From JBBQKG01 sp038326655 (GTDB lineage Bacteria > Actinomycetota > Thermoleophilia > Solirubrobacterales > JBBDJG01), in contig JBBQKG010000026.1 of assembly GCA_038326655.1 (NCBI GenBank), forward strand, positions 1 through 43,293: a stretch of DNA of 43,293 nt, given 5' to 3'. Positions 1 through 7,430 of the stretch are shown here, in pieces. Below the pieces are notes generated by a model. That model did no database searches. It was given only the letters and a program-made list of their open reading frames with translations, and was not told the origin of the DNA. Every line of letters starts with the position of its first letter. Positions within the stretch are counted from its first letter, which is position 1. A program made the translations under genes and the position numbers.

Positions 1-140
1 ACTGCGACTACGACGACAACGCTGTCTTCAACTACCAGTTCGTGCTGAGCCAGGTCAGCGGCTGGGACTACTTCCACCCGAACACCTCAGGCCAGGCCGT
101 GCTCGCGAGCGTCACTTACGCAGCCGGCTTCAACTGGTAA
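1..140 (+). CDS. SGNH/GDSL-family hydrolase, C-terminal end only
   Basis: The window opens inside a gene. The frame starting at base 3 gives about 45 residues ending at TAA 138-140. The piece contains WDYFHPNTSGQAVLA. The Asp and the His three residues later (D-Y-F-H) match block V of SGNH/GDSL esterases, which carries the catalytic Asp and His. The rest, including the catalytic Ser block, lies outside the window. The substrate cannot be told. The family (lipases, acetylesterases, GDSL hydrolases) is inferred from this one motif. Confidence 0.65.
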   Translation, partial: CDYDDNAVFNYQFVLSQVSGWDYFHPNTSGQAVLASVTYAAGFNW

Positions 141-194
141 ACCACGGGGATCGCAAAGCCGAGGTCGGCCTGCACCATGGCACGGCGCCGCTCT

Positions 195-662
195 TCATCC
201 GTTTGGCGAAGCGGGGGGCGGCGTCGCTATGGGTAGACGTGCCTCAGGAGTCGGCGTGAGCGTCTTGCTCCGACAGCCCTGCGGCTTCGAGCGCGTCCGA
301 ACGGTTGATGAAACCGTCGAACCGGACTGCCTTTCGTCCCTGAAAATCCAAAGGTGGAACGCCGTCTGCTCGACGTCGTGCCCGGCGCCCTTGTTCCGTC
401 CGAACTCGCGGAAGACGGCAAGCACGCGTTCGCCCGCGTCAATCACCTCGGTGAGCTCGAGTCGGTAGGTCTCCCACGGCGCGAGCCACAGCTCCAGGGC
501 TTTGAGGAAACCGTCGTGGCCGTAGCGCGGCTCCCAGTCGGGAACCGCCGTATCGACTCGCGTCTCGATCTCGGAGTCCATGAGGCTGAGGACCGTCTGA
601 ATGTCGCCACGGTCGAATGCTTCATACCCGCGCCGCACGATCTCCACGTTCTCCTGCGACAT
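195..662 (-). CDS. NTF2-like (SnoaL-type) protein with a C-terminal frameshift
   Basis: The N-terminus MSQENVEIVRRGYEAFDRGD and the following 100 residues are typical of the small NTF2-like/SnoaL cone-fold proteins common in actinobacteria, whose roles are mostly unknown. After FHLWIFRDE the frame becomes Ser/Thr/Arg/Pro-rich and unlike the family. One base over, the expected end reappears as AVRFDGFINRSDALEAAGL and stops at TGA 244-246. A single lost G near 331-337 (an ancestral RDGKAVRF reading) explains the change. The gene is therefore either a recent frameshift mutant that has lost its last beta strand, or a sequencing error. A -10-like GATACT lies 9 nt before the ATG. Confidence 0.75.
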   Translation of the reverse strand: MSQENVEIVRRGYEAFDRGDIQTVLSLMDSEIETRVDTAVPDWEPRYGHDGFLKALELWLAPWETYRLELTEVIDAGERVLAVFREFGRNKGAGHDVEQTAFHLWIFRDERQSGSTVSSTVRTRSKPQGCRSKTLTPTPEARLPIATPPPASPNG

Positions 663-679
663 CGCCCGCGCAGTATCCC
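662..679 (-). promoter_or_regulatory. Putative promoter -10 element, copy 1 of an 18-bp repeat
   Basis: On the minus strand the sequence GGGATACTGCGCGGGCGA runs directly into the ATG of the NTF2-like gene. The same 18 bases occur at 1223-1240 before the next minus-strand gene. GATACT (672-677) is a plausible -10 hexamer, so the transcript would have almost no leader. Confidence 0.5.
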
Positions 680-695
680 GCAGAGCTTTGAAAAC

Positions 696-1214
696 TCAGT
701 ACGGCAATGCCGAGCGAGGGGAGAAGAACAGCCAAGCCTCAAACGCCAACACGCAGGCGACGACGCTGACCATCGCGATCCGCTCGACTGCGCTGACCCC
801 GTACTTGTCACGCTCCAATTCCTGGCGTTCACCGCCTAGGCTTCTCAGCCACGGGGAGGTACGACCACGGCCCTTTTGCGGGCGACCTATGAGCTTGTCG
901 TATGCATCGCCGACCCTGGTCATTAGCAAAACAAGTGCCGTCTCCACCGCGGCAAGCACGACGATTACTGCGAAGACGCCCTCCAGGCTTATCCCTGTCC
1001 CGGGAGCGCGAGAGTCGATCCACCCTTGGAACTGTGAGCCGACCCACAGCGCGAACACCGGACCTCCGGTCCAGATATTGACGCTGGCAAGCGCCCCGGC
1101 GATGGCGAGCATCGTTCGTTTCAGCTTGAAGAAGCGTGGAGGCGTCCAACCGGCGACCTCGTCGCCAACCGAGGTCGAACCTCCACGCCTCTCGCATGAA
1201 TTGGCAGCGCCCAT
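696..1214 (-). CDS. Small membrane protein of unknown function
   Basis: The 172-residue product from ATG 1214 (MGAANSCERRGG) has a hydrophobic segment at about 35-60 (MLAIAGALASVNIWTGGPVF), a second at about 80-100 (GVFAVIVVLAAVETALVLLM) and a third near the C-terminus (IAMVSVVACVLAFEAWLFF). A charged loop with PQKGRGRTSPWLRSL lies between the last two. This looks like a three-helix inner-membrane protein. I do not recognise a named family. I chose ATG 1214 because the repeated GATACT promoter element lies 18 nt upstream of it; ATG 1112, just before the first helix, is an alternative. No partner is evident. Confidence 0.6.
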   Translation of the reverse strand: MGAANSCERRGGSTSVGDEVAGWTPPRFFKLKRTMLAIAGALASVNIWTGGPVFALWVGSQFQGWIDSRAPGTGISLEGVFAVIVVLAAVETALVLLMTRVGDAYDKLIGRPQKGRGRTSPWLRSLGGERQELERDKYGVSAVERIAMVSVVACVLAFEAWLFFSPRSALPY

Positions 1215-1222
1215 GGTCTTCT

Positions 1223-1240
1223 TCGCCCGCGCAGTATCCC
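1223..1240 (-). promoter_or_regulatory. Putative promoter -10 element, copy 2 of an 18-bp repeat
   Basis: This is an exact copy of the 18 bases at 662-679, including GATACT (1233-1238). It lies 8 nt upstream of ATG 1214, leaving 18 nt between the hexamer and the start. The identical extension beyond the hexamer suggests either shared regulation of the two adjacent minus-strand genes or local duplication. Confidence 0.45.
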
Positions 1241-1301
1241 TCAAGCGATAGCTGGCCACCGGGCGGGCCCCCTTCGTCCCAGCGCATGGACGGGACAGGG
1301 C

Positions 1302-1376
1302 ACGCGTCGGGAAGAACGGCTCAGCGACCCCGACGGCAACGGCTGGGCCGTGCAGCAGCTGCCCGCCCGACAGTAG
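1302..1376 (+). pseudogene. Remnant of a VOC/glyoxalase-family gene (C-terminal end)
   Basis: The frame ending at TAG 1374-1376 reads EERLSDPDGNGWAVQQLPARQ. SDPDGNGW followed by a hydrophobic strand and glutamines is the usual last strand of VOC (glyoxalase/bleomycin-resistance) proteins. Upstream sequence in any frame is not recognisable as the rest of the domain and overlaps the beginning of a minus-strand gene. It is most likely the tail of a deleted gene. The left border is arbitrary. Confidence 0.45.
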
Positions 1377-1393
1377 CCGCGAGCGCCTCTTGC

Positions 1394-1894
1394 CTAAGGC
1401 CCGCCGGGCGATGGAGGGCGCAGGTGGGTCACCGTCAGGCCGTGCTCGGCGGCCAGCCGCTCCGCGATCAGGACCCGGTGGCAGGCATCGGGGTCACGCT
1501 CGACGCAGAAGAGCGCAGAGAGCCCATCGGGCGGCATCTCATCCACGATCGGCCGCAGGTCGAGGTGGTCGAGGATCTCCTGCGTGTAGCGCAGCCGGTA
1601 CTCGGGCGCGAGCTCAACGCGGGAGCGCTTGCCAACGCCGAGTCTGTCGTCCTCGCGATACTGGAGCCGGCGAAGCTCGGTCGTGGGTGCGAGCTCCTTG
1701 TGGTGGCGGTAGTCGATGCCGGCCTCGGCCAGCGCGCGCTGGAGCCGGGCCGCGTTCGCCCAGGCATACTCGGGCCCTCGAACGCCCCGGCGCTGCCGGA
1801 CGTCGAGCAGCTGGCGAACATGCCCCTCGCGCAGCGTTTCCAGGAACGCCTCGGCGGTGAAGCCGTACACGCCGATCGTCGCCGCCGCAGCCAC
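1394..1894 (-). CDS. DUF488 family protein
   Basis: The 166-residue product begins IGVYGFTAEAFLETL and ends with LFCVERDPDACHRVLIAERL. The opening (I/T)-G-x-(S/Y)-x-x-x-x-x-F and the late C-x-E-x-x-x-x-x-C-H-R block are the hallmarks of DUF488. Family members are small cytosolic proteins of unresolved function, and the conserved Cys-Glu/Cys-His residues suggest a metal or redox site. Start GTG 1894 has a good ribosome site (GGGAGGA) 7 nt upstream. It is divergent from the NTF2-like gene at 1937. Confidence 0.8.
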   Translation of the reverse strand: MAAAATIGVYGFTAEAFLETLREGHVRQLLDVRQRRGVRGPEYAWANAARLQRALAEAGIDYRHHKELAPTTELRRLQYREDDRLGVGKRSRVELAPEYRLRYTQEILDHLDLRPIVDEMPPDGLSALFCVERDPDACHRVLIAERLAAEHGLTVTHLRPPSPGGP

Positions 1895-1923
1895 GCCGGG
1901 ATCCTCCCACGCTGAGCGCGCGC

Positions 1924-1929
1924 TAGGCT
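1924..1929 (+). promoter_or_regulatory. -10-like TAGGCT for a leaderless gene
   Basis: TAGGCT sits 7 nt before ATG 1937. No Shine-Dalgarno sequence is present. This spacing places transcription start at or next to the A of the ATG, which is the layout of leaderless actinobacterial genes. Confidence 0.5.
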
Positions 1930-1936
1930 GCTAACC

Positions 1937-2371
1937 ATGCTCTCGTGGGCGGCGAAGCGATTGCTTTCCCGCGACATGGCGCGGCTGCGCGAGGGCGACT
2001 ACCGCCCGCTGCTGCGCCTCGACGCGAAGGACGTGCGGTTCCGCTTCCCCGGCGACAGCTCCTGGGCGACCGAGCTCGACAGCAAGGAGGAGCTCGAGCG
2101 CTGGCTGCAGCGCTTCGTTCTCGCGGGTCTCCAGATCTACCCCGACGAGGTGGTCGTCAAGGGGCCACCGTGGAACATGACGCTCTGCGTGCGCGGGACC
2201 GTCCATCTCGACGCTTTCACGGGCGCACGGGTCTACGAGAACCGCTACGTGATCTGGGGCCACATGGCGTGCGGCCTGCTCAAGGAGTACGAGGTCTACG
2301 AGGACACCGAGAAGAGCGCGGCGCTGGACGAGTACCTGGCCGGGCACCAGCAGCAGGCAGATCCCGCCTAG
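1937..2371 (+). CDS. NTF2-like (SnoaL-type) protein
   Basis: The 144-residue protein begins MLSWAAKRLLSRDMARLREGDYRPLLRL. It continues with DVRFRFPGDSSWATELDSKEELERWLQRF, the helix-strand-helix opening of NTF2-like proteins, followed by strands with WNMTLCVRGTVHL and the late YENRYVIWGHM. No catalytic His/Asp pair stands out. Members of this group are often annotated as nuclear transport factor 2 family or SnoaL-like, and most have no known reaction. It is a second NTF2-like gene within 2 kb, but the two are not close paralogues by eye. Confidence 0.75.
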   Translation: MLSWAAKRLLSRDMARLREGDYRPLLRLDAKDVRFRFPGDSSWATELDSKEELERWLQRFVLAGLQIYPDEVVVKGPPWNMTLCVRGTVHLDAFTGARVYENRYVIWGHMACGLLKEYEVYEDTEKSAALDEYLAGHQQQADPA

Positions 2372-2525
2372 CTTGCACCTGCGCGTGCGGCGGCCCGCAT
2401 CGGGAGCCGATCCCGTGCGGGTTGCTCATCACCACGAGCGCGATCGCCGCGGCCACGAGCACAACCGCGAGGGCACGGCTCGCCGCCCTGCTCGCCCGAA
2501 ACGTGTCTCCCACCGAAGGAGGCAC
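2280..2525 (-). CDS. Possible small membrane protein (weak)
   Basis: From GTG 2525, which overlaps the TAG stop of the upstream glycosyltransferase gene, an 81-residue frame reads a basic stretch (FRASRAASRA), then one clear membrane segment (LAVVLVAAAIALVVMSNPHG), then a Cys-containing tail. The last 92 bases run opposite the end of the NTF2-like gene at 1937-2371, and no stop occurs in the gap itself. The membrane segment and stop/start overlap argue for a real coupled gene. The antisense overlap and low-complexity tail argue against it. Confidence 0.3.
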   Translation of the reverse strand: MPPSVGDTFRASRAASRALAVVLVAAAIALVVMSNPHGIGSRCGPPHAQVQARRDLPAAGARPGTRPAPRSSRCPRRPRTP

Positions 2526-3877
2526 TACTGGTTGAGCCAGTAGAGGCGTGACACGACCACGAACGTGCCCAAGCCGAGCGCGGCAACGACGAGCCGGCGA
2601 TTCCGGCTGACGGCCGCGAACGGCAGGATCCAGATCGTGTACCAGGCAAGCATGTAATCGCTCGACACGAGCAGCGCGAAGGTGGCCCAACCGGCTCCCG
2701 ACAGCCAGTCACGGCGGATTGCGGTGCTCACCAGGAGCGCGGCGATTGCAACCGCCGCGAGTAGTTCGGCGATCATCCGCAGGGCGTGCGAGCGGGGAGG
2801 CACGCCGAGCAGAACCGCGACGTGCGCCGGGACGCTTTGCTCGAAGTAGTAGTGGGAATGCTGGGCGACCAGCTTGAGCGGCACGGTTGCCGCTGATCCG
2901 AAGACGGCGATCGCGAGCAGGCCGATCGCAGCCGAGGCGGCGAGCATCCCCAGCAGCATCGCGCGGCGCTTCCGTGCGCCCAGGATCATGAAGGGCAGCG
3001 CGATGCCCGCGGTCGCCTTGACCGCCACCGCGGCGACCGCCGATGCGCCCCCGAGCGCGGGCCTGTTCGCGACCACCAGTGAGATCCCGGCGACGAGTGG
3101 CACGAGCGCGATGACGTCGTTGTGCGCCCCGGCCACGGCGAACACCAGCAGGACCGGATTGAGGCCGAAGAGGAGGCTGGCAAAGACCGGCGACCCGCCG
3201 GTTCTCCGTCCGCTGGACCAGATCAGCCCGACGCAGGCGAGGCTCGCGAGTCCGGTCATGCCCTTGAGCGACCACAGCGCTCCGCCCAGCCCGAGCGGTG
3301 CGAGGGGATAGCTCCCGAGCGTGAAGAGGGGGCCGTAGACGGTGGGGGTGTGACGCCACCGGACCCACGGGAAGATCGGATCCCCGTGGGCGGCGGCCGG
3401 GCCGTGGACGTACGGATTGACGTGGTGGATCGCGCCCAGGCGCGCGTAGTCGACGTAGTTGAACACGTCCCTCGACAAGAGCGGAGGCCCGATCGTGAAG
3501 ATCAGCGTCAGGCACACGATCGCGCCGATCGCCCAGCTCGGTCGCACGGCGTCGGCAAAGGCGAGCACGAGCAGGTAGCAGACCCACATCGCGGCCACGA
3601 GGACGATGAAGCGGGCCGCGGTCATCGTGCCTCCGTAATCGGCAAGCGGACCGGCCACCCATGCCGGAGCGCCCCCGCGGCCCTGGTGGGGAACCCCGAA
3701 TGACCGGTGGGTGGTGGCCGAGTCGGCGACCAGTGCGACGCCCGCGGCGACCACGCCGGCGAGCGCCCCGATCGCCGCGAGCTCGCGGCGTGGCCAGGGT
3801 GTCAATCGCGGCAGCGCGACGTCGGCGAGGAGGGGTACTCGCCTGGTCCCCGTCAGACCGACCGCGACTCTGCGCAT
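2525..3877 (-). CDS. GT-C fold polyprenol-phosphate-dependent mannosyltransferase (MptA/MptB-like)
   Basis: This is a 450-residue polytopic membrane protein with about 12 hydrophobic segments. The first external loop holds LLSRDVFNYVDYARLG followed by HHVNPYVHGP and a later TPTVYGPLF. This combination is characteristic of GT-C/GT87-like enzymes related to the actinobacterial alpha-1,6-mannosyltransferases MptA/MptB, where the acidic residue of the first loop is catalytic. Such enzymes extend lipomannan-type glycans on the outer face of the membrane using polyprenyl-phosphate mannose. The acceptor here is unknown. It is transcribed divergently from the lipoprotein pair at 3963. Confidence 0.75.
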   Translation of the reverse strand: MRRVAVGLTGTRRVPLLADVALPRLTPWPRRELAAIGALAGVVAAGVALVADSATTHRSFGVPHQGRGGAPAWVAGPLADYGGTMTAARFIVLVAAMWVCYLLVLAFADAVRPSWAIGAIVCLTLIFTIGPPLLSRDVFNYVDYARLGAIHHVNPYVHGPAAAHGDPIFPWVRWRHTPTVYGPLFTLGSYPLAPLGLGGALWSLKGMTGLASLACVGLIWSSGRRTGGSPVFASLLFGLNPVLLVFAVAGAHNDVIALVPLVAGISLVVANRPALGGASAVAAVAVKATAGIALPFMILGARKRRAMLLGMLAASAAIGLLAIAVFGSAATVPLKLVAQHSHYYFEQSVPAHVAVLLGVPPRSHALRMIAELLAAVAIAALLVSTAIRRDWLSGAGWATFALLVSSDYMLAWYTIWILPFAAVSRNRRLVVAALGLGTFVVVSRLYWLNQ

Positions 3878-3962
3878 GTGCTCGTATCCTGCTGGGCGCT
3901 CGCTGAAAAATTCCTGACCACCGGCCGCAGGGGCTCGTTCAGGAGTAATTCATGCCCCCACC

Positions 3963-4943
3963 GTGAATGTCCCCGCAGTGACCCGCCGCGCCGTTGTGGC
4001 CGCGCTGCTCCTACCGACCGCGATGTCCGCCTGTGGCGGCACCGATCCGCAGCCCCGGGACCCAACGCGTGCTCGGAGCCAGGGCGCCCGGCTCGTCGTG
4101 CGCCGTGCCGGCAGGCTGCCGGTCCCGATCCAGCTCCCCGCGGTCGCCCCGGTGTCCGGCGGGCGGGCGCTCGCACTCGGCGGGCTCAGTGCGACGGACA
4201 CGTCGACCGACGGGGTGTCGCTTGTCGGATCGGCTGGGCGCGCCCGCCCCGTGGGGCGATTGCCAGGGCCTCTGCACGATGCTGCGGCCGCCGCGATCTC
4301 CGGCCGCGCATACCTCTTCGGCGGCGGCGACCTGGTGCCAAGCGCGCAGATCCTGATGGTCTCGGACGGCGGCACCACGTCGCGCGCCGGGCGGTTGCCC
4401 GCGAGCGCCTCGGACGTGGCCGCGGCGGCGGTCGGGTCGACCGCCTACGTGGTCGGTGGGTATACCGGGTCGGTGCCGCTGCGATCGATCGTCGCCTTCA
4501 CGCCGGGACGGCCGGCTCGCCGGGTCGGGACCCTTCCACGCCCGCTGCGCTACGCGGCCGTCGCCGCCGTGGGCCGTGACGTGCTGATCGCGGGCGGGAC
4601 GGCCGGGAACTCGGCCGAGCGCAGCGTGCTTCGCTTCGACCCCCGCACGCGGCGCGTCACGCGGCTCGCCCGGCTTCGCCGTGCTTTGACGCACGCCGCG
4701 GCGGCCGCGCTCGGCGGGCGCCTCTACGTGATTGGCGGCCGTGGCGCCGCCGTCGACTCGGCGTCTGCCGAGATCTGGTCCGTTGATCCGCGCACCGGTG
4801 GTGTGCGAAAGGCAGGGCGTCTCCCGGTGGCGCTCTCGGATCTCGGTGCGGCAAGCACGGGCGACCGCATCGTGTTGATTGGCGGCAGGGATCGCGGCGG
4901 CCGCGCGCGAGACTTGATCTTCACGGCCAGGGCGGCTCCGTGA
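3963..4943 (+). CDS. Kelch-repeat beta-propeller lipoprotein
   Basis: The 326-residue product has a short lipoprotein signal (RRAVVAALLLPTAMSAC, lipid-modified Cys in the AMSAC box). Five to six Kelch-like blades follow, each with a Gly-Gly pair after hydrophobic residues (ALALGGLS, AYLFGGGD, AYVVGGYT, VLIAGGTA, LYVIGGRG, IVLIGGRD). Each blade also has the repeating R-x-G-R/T-L-P linker (GRLPG, GRLPA, GTLPR, GRLPV). It probably forms an extracytoplasmic propeller for binding or scaffolding. The GTG at 3963 is the longest start; GTG 3978 is possible. Its stop overlaps the next start by 4 bases (GTGA). Confidence 0.75.
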   Translation: MNVPAVTRRAVVAALLLPTAMSACGGTDPQPRDPTRARSQGARLVVRRAGRLPVPIQLPAVAPVSGGRALALGGLSATDTSTDGVSLVGSAGRARPVGRLPGPLHDAAAAAISGRAYLFGGGDLVPSAQILMVSDGGTTSRAGRLPASASDVAAAAVGSTAYVVGGYTGSVPLRSIVAFTPGRPARRVGTLPRPLRYAAVAAVGRDVLIAGGTAGNSAERSVLRFDPRTRRVTRLARLRRALTHAAAAALGGRLYVIGGRGAAVDSASAEIWSVDPRTGGVRKAGRLPVALSDLGAASTGDRIVLIGGRDRGGRARDLIFTARAAP

Positions 4944-6076
4944 CGCGGTGGGTTCCGCTCGCCCTGCTGGCGGTCGCGGTGGCCGCGTGCGGTTCCAATC
5001 CTCCGCAGCCGCGGCACGCGCGGGCGGTTCCCGGGCCGGGCCACCGCAATGCTGCGCGCGTCCCACCACTGCTGTCCCGCCACGACGTGTATGCGGCGGA
5101 CCGGCCGGGCCGCCTGAGCACGGTCGCGCAGCGGTTCCCGGCGCGAATCTACGTCCCGAACAGCAAGAGCAACACGGTCGACGAGATCGATCCGCACACC
5201 TTCAAGGTGACCCGCCACTTCCGGACCGGCGCACTGCCCCAGCATGTCACGCCCTCCTATGATCTCAAGACCCTGTGGGTCGACAACGACGAGGGCAACA
5301 GCCTCACGCCGATCGACCCCGGCACGGGGAGGCCCGGGAAGCCGGTTCGGGTCGACGATCCCTACAACCTCTACTTCACGCCCAACGGCCGCTACGCGAT
5401 CGTGGTCGCCGAGCGTCTGAAGCGGCTCGACTTCCGGAACGCGCATTCGATGCGGATGCATCACTCCGTGTCGGTGCCCACGTGCGCCGGGGTCGATCAC
5501 ATGGACTTCACGGCAAGCGGCCGCTACGCGCTTGTCAGCTGCGAGTTCAGTGGCTCGATGATCGTGCTCGACGTCGCCCGCGAGCGGGTCGTGCGCACGT
5601 TCCGTCTGCGAGCCGGGGCGATGCCTCAGGACGTGAAGCTGTCACCGGACGGCCGCGTCTTCTATGTCGCCGACATGGCATCGAACGGCGTCTGGATGAT
5701 CGACGGGCACAGCTTCAAGCGGCGCGGCTTCCTGCATACCGGAAGCGGGGCACACGGCCTCTACGCGAGCCGGGACTCGCGCTACCTCTACGTGAGCAAC
5801 CGTGGCGATAGCTCCGTTTCGCTGATCTCTTTCAAGCGGCGCCGCGTGGCGAGGAAGTGGCGCCTCCCGGGCGGCGCCAGCCCGGACATGGGCGGTGTCT
5901 CGGCCGACGGACGCGTGCTCTGGCTCTCGGGCCGCTACGACGCCGAGGTCTACGCGATCAGCACGCGCAGCGGCCGGCTGATCAAGCGGATCTCGGTGGG
6001 CACCGAGCCACACGGCTTGTGCGTGTATCCGCAGCCAGGGCGGTATTCGCTGGGCCACACCGGGGTGTTCCGGTGA
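4940..6076 (+). CDS. YncE-like (YVTN-type) beta-propeller lipoprotein
   Basis: The 378-residue product starts with a lipoprotein signal, MTRWVPLALLAVAVAACG. It then has repeated blades of the YVTN/YncE type: ARIYVPNSKSNTVDEIDPHT, GRYALVSCEFSGSMIVLD, GRVFYVADMASNGVWMID, SRYLYVSNRGDSSVSLI and GRVLWLSGRYDAEVYAI. Each pairs a bulky-aromatic strand with an Asp/Asn turn. The protein is expected to be anchored outside the membrane. GTG 4940 overlaps the stop of the Kelch lipoprotein, so the two propellers are translationally coupled and probably act together. The ligand is unknown. It converges on the histidine kinase gene with 7 nt between the two. Confidence 0.75.
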   Translation: MTRWVPLALLAVAVAACGSNPPQPRHARAVPGPGHRNAARVPPLLSRHDVYAADRPGRLSTVAQRFPARIYVPNSKSNTVDEIDPHTFKVTRHFRTGALPQHVTPSYDLKTLWVDNDEGNSLTPIDPGTGRPGKPVRVDDPYNLYFTPNGRYAIVVAERLKRLDFRNAHSMRMHHSVSVPTCAGVDHMDFTASGRYALVSCEFSGSMIVLDVARERVVRTFRLRAGAMPQDVKLSPDGRVFYVADMASNGVWMIDGHSFKRRGFLHTGSGAHGLYASRDSRYLYVSNRGDSSVSLISFKRRRVARKWRLPGGASPDMGGVSADGRVLWLSGRYDAEVYAISTRSGRLIKRISVGTEPHGLCVYPQPGRYSLGHTGVFR

Positions 6077-6083
6077 ACCTTGC

Positions 6084-7421
6084 TCAGACGGCCGGCAGCT
6101 CGATCGTGAAGCGCGCGCCCTGCTCCGCGGGATGGGCCTCCACCTCGCCCCGAGCCGCTCGCGCAAGGCGGCGCGCCAGCGCGAGGCCCAGGCCCGCGCC
6201 GTCGCCGGTGCCGTTGCGGTGTCCCGCTGAGCCGCGTTCCCCGGGCTCGAAGATCCGTTCGCGCTCCGCCTCCGTCACGCCGGGGCCGTCGTCGCTCACC
6301 GTGTACGTGACGGTTCCGTCGCGCTGCTCCGTGCTGATGCGCACGTGCCGCTGCCCGTAACGGCACGCATTCTCGATCACCGGCACGAGGATCCGCTCGA
6401 TCAGGTCAGAGTCGCCCGCGACGCGGGCCGGTGCCGGCGTGGGGATCACCTCGATCTCGACGTCCCTCGACTTCGCGAGCGCGGCACAGCTCTCGGCGGC
6501 ACGCGTCGCGGCACCCGCTGCATCGGTGATTCCGTGGCGGCCGCCGGCCTCCTCGCGCGCCACCACCAGCATCGTGTCGATGATCCGCTCCATCTGGTCG
6601 GCGCCCGCGAGCACGTGGCCGAGCGCGCCGCGGTAGGCATCGCCGCTGCGCTCGTGGCGCAGCGCAAGCTCGGCCTCCGCGCGGACCTTCGCGAGCGGAG
6701 TGCGGAGCTCGTGCGACATCTCCGACGAGAAGCGCTGCTCGCGACGAAGGCTCGCGGCGACGCGGCCCAACAGGCTGTCGAGGGTGCCGGCGAGCGTCGT
6801 GAGCTCGTCGCGTGGCTTCCCGAGCGCGAAGCGGCGGTCGAGGTCGTGCTCGCTCCAGTCCGCAGCTTGGGCGGTCATGCGGGCGACCGGCCGCAGGGCC
6901 AGCGTCACCATCCACCTCGCCACCACCGTGACCAGTATCAACAGGACTCCGAACAGGATCAGCGAGGACACCAGCGCCACGTGTTGCGTGTGCTCGTATG
7001 GGACGAGCGACACCCCGGCCACGACCGTGCCGAGCCGTTTGCTTCCGTCGACCACCGGCACCGCGTAGAGCCGGACGTCGTGGTCGGTCACGTCGAGGCG
7101 CCGTCGCGGGCCGCCGGCAAGCGTGGCCGCCGCCTGGTCGATCGCGGCGCTCGCCCTGGGCGCCTCGACCTTGCGCCGGCCCGAGAACACCCACACCTGG
7201 CTCTCGGTCGCGCCTTCGTCGGGCGCCTCGCGAATTCCGAGCTTGCCGTTTCGCGTGGTGAGGCTCGACAGCGCAGCCGTCGCGCGCGCGCGCACGATGT
7301 CGTTGGCGTCGCGGGAGAGCCGGCTCGCGAGCACGAAGTTGAACCCGATGATCAGGGCCGCGAAGGCGATCGTGACCGCGGCCAGCACGGCCAACAGGAG
7401 TCTTGTACGGAGGGCGCGCAT
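6084..7421 (-). CDS. Two-component sensor histidine kinase
   Basis: 445 residues: TM1 at about 7-31, an extracytoplasmic sensor of about 115 residues, TM2 at about 148-170, HAMP at about 171-223 (ALRPVARMTAQA), then the dimerisation/phosphoacceptor helix with SHELRTPLAKVRAE (His237). The ATPase domain has an N-box ENACRYG, G1 DDGPGV and G2 GAGLGLALARR. All catalytic motifs are intact. This is an HPK1-type orthodox kinase. It follows its response regulator with 9 nt between them and lies downstream of an ABC exporter operon, so it may sense a substrate or envelope stress linked to that transporter. The ligand is unknown. Confidence 0.92.
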   Translation of the reverse strand: MRALRTRLLLAVLAAVTIAFAALIIGFNFVLASRLSRDANDIVRARATAALSSLTTRNGKLGIREAPDEGATESQVWVFSGRRKVEAPRASAAIDQAAATLAGGPRRRLDVTDHDVRLYAVPVVDGSKRLGTVVAGVSLVPYEHTQHVALVSSLILFGVLLILVTVVARWMVTLALRPVARMTAQAADWSEHDLDRRFALGKPRDELTTLAGTLDSLLGRVAASLRREQRFSSEMSHELRTPLAKVRAEAELALRHERSGDAYRGALGHVLAGADQMERIIDTMLVVAREEAGGRHGITDAAGAATRAAESCAALAKSRDVEIEVIPTPAPARVAGDSDLIERILVPVIENACRYGQRHVRISTEQRDGTVTYTVSDDGPGVTEAERERIFEPGERGSAGHRNGTGDGAGLGLALARRLARAARGEVEAHPAEQGARFTIELPAV

Positions 7422-7430
7422 CGCGGCCTG

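Noticed and set aside
145..170. GATCGCAAAGCCGAGG after the SGNH gene, resembling part of a c-di-GMP aptamer
   Set aside because: No upstream GGCAAAC-like block, no GNRA hairpin and no closing stem, so it is a chance match.
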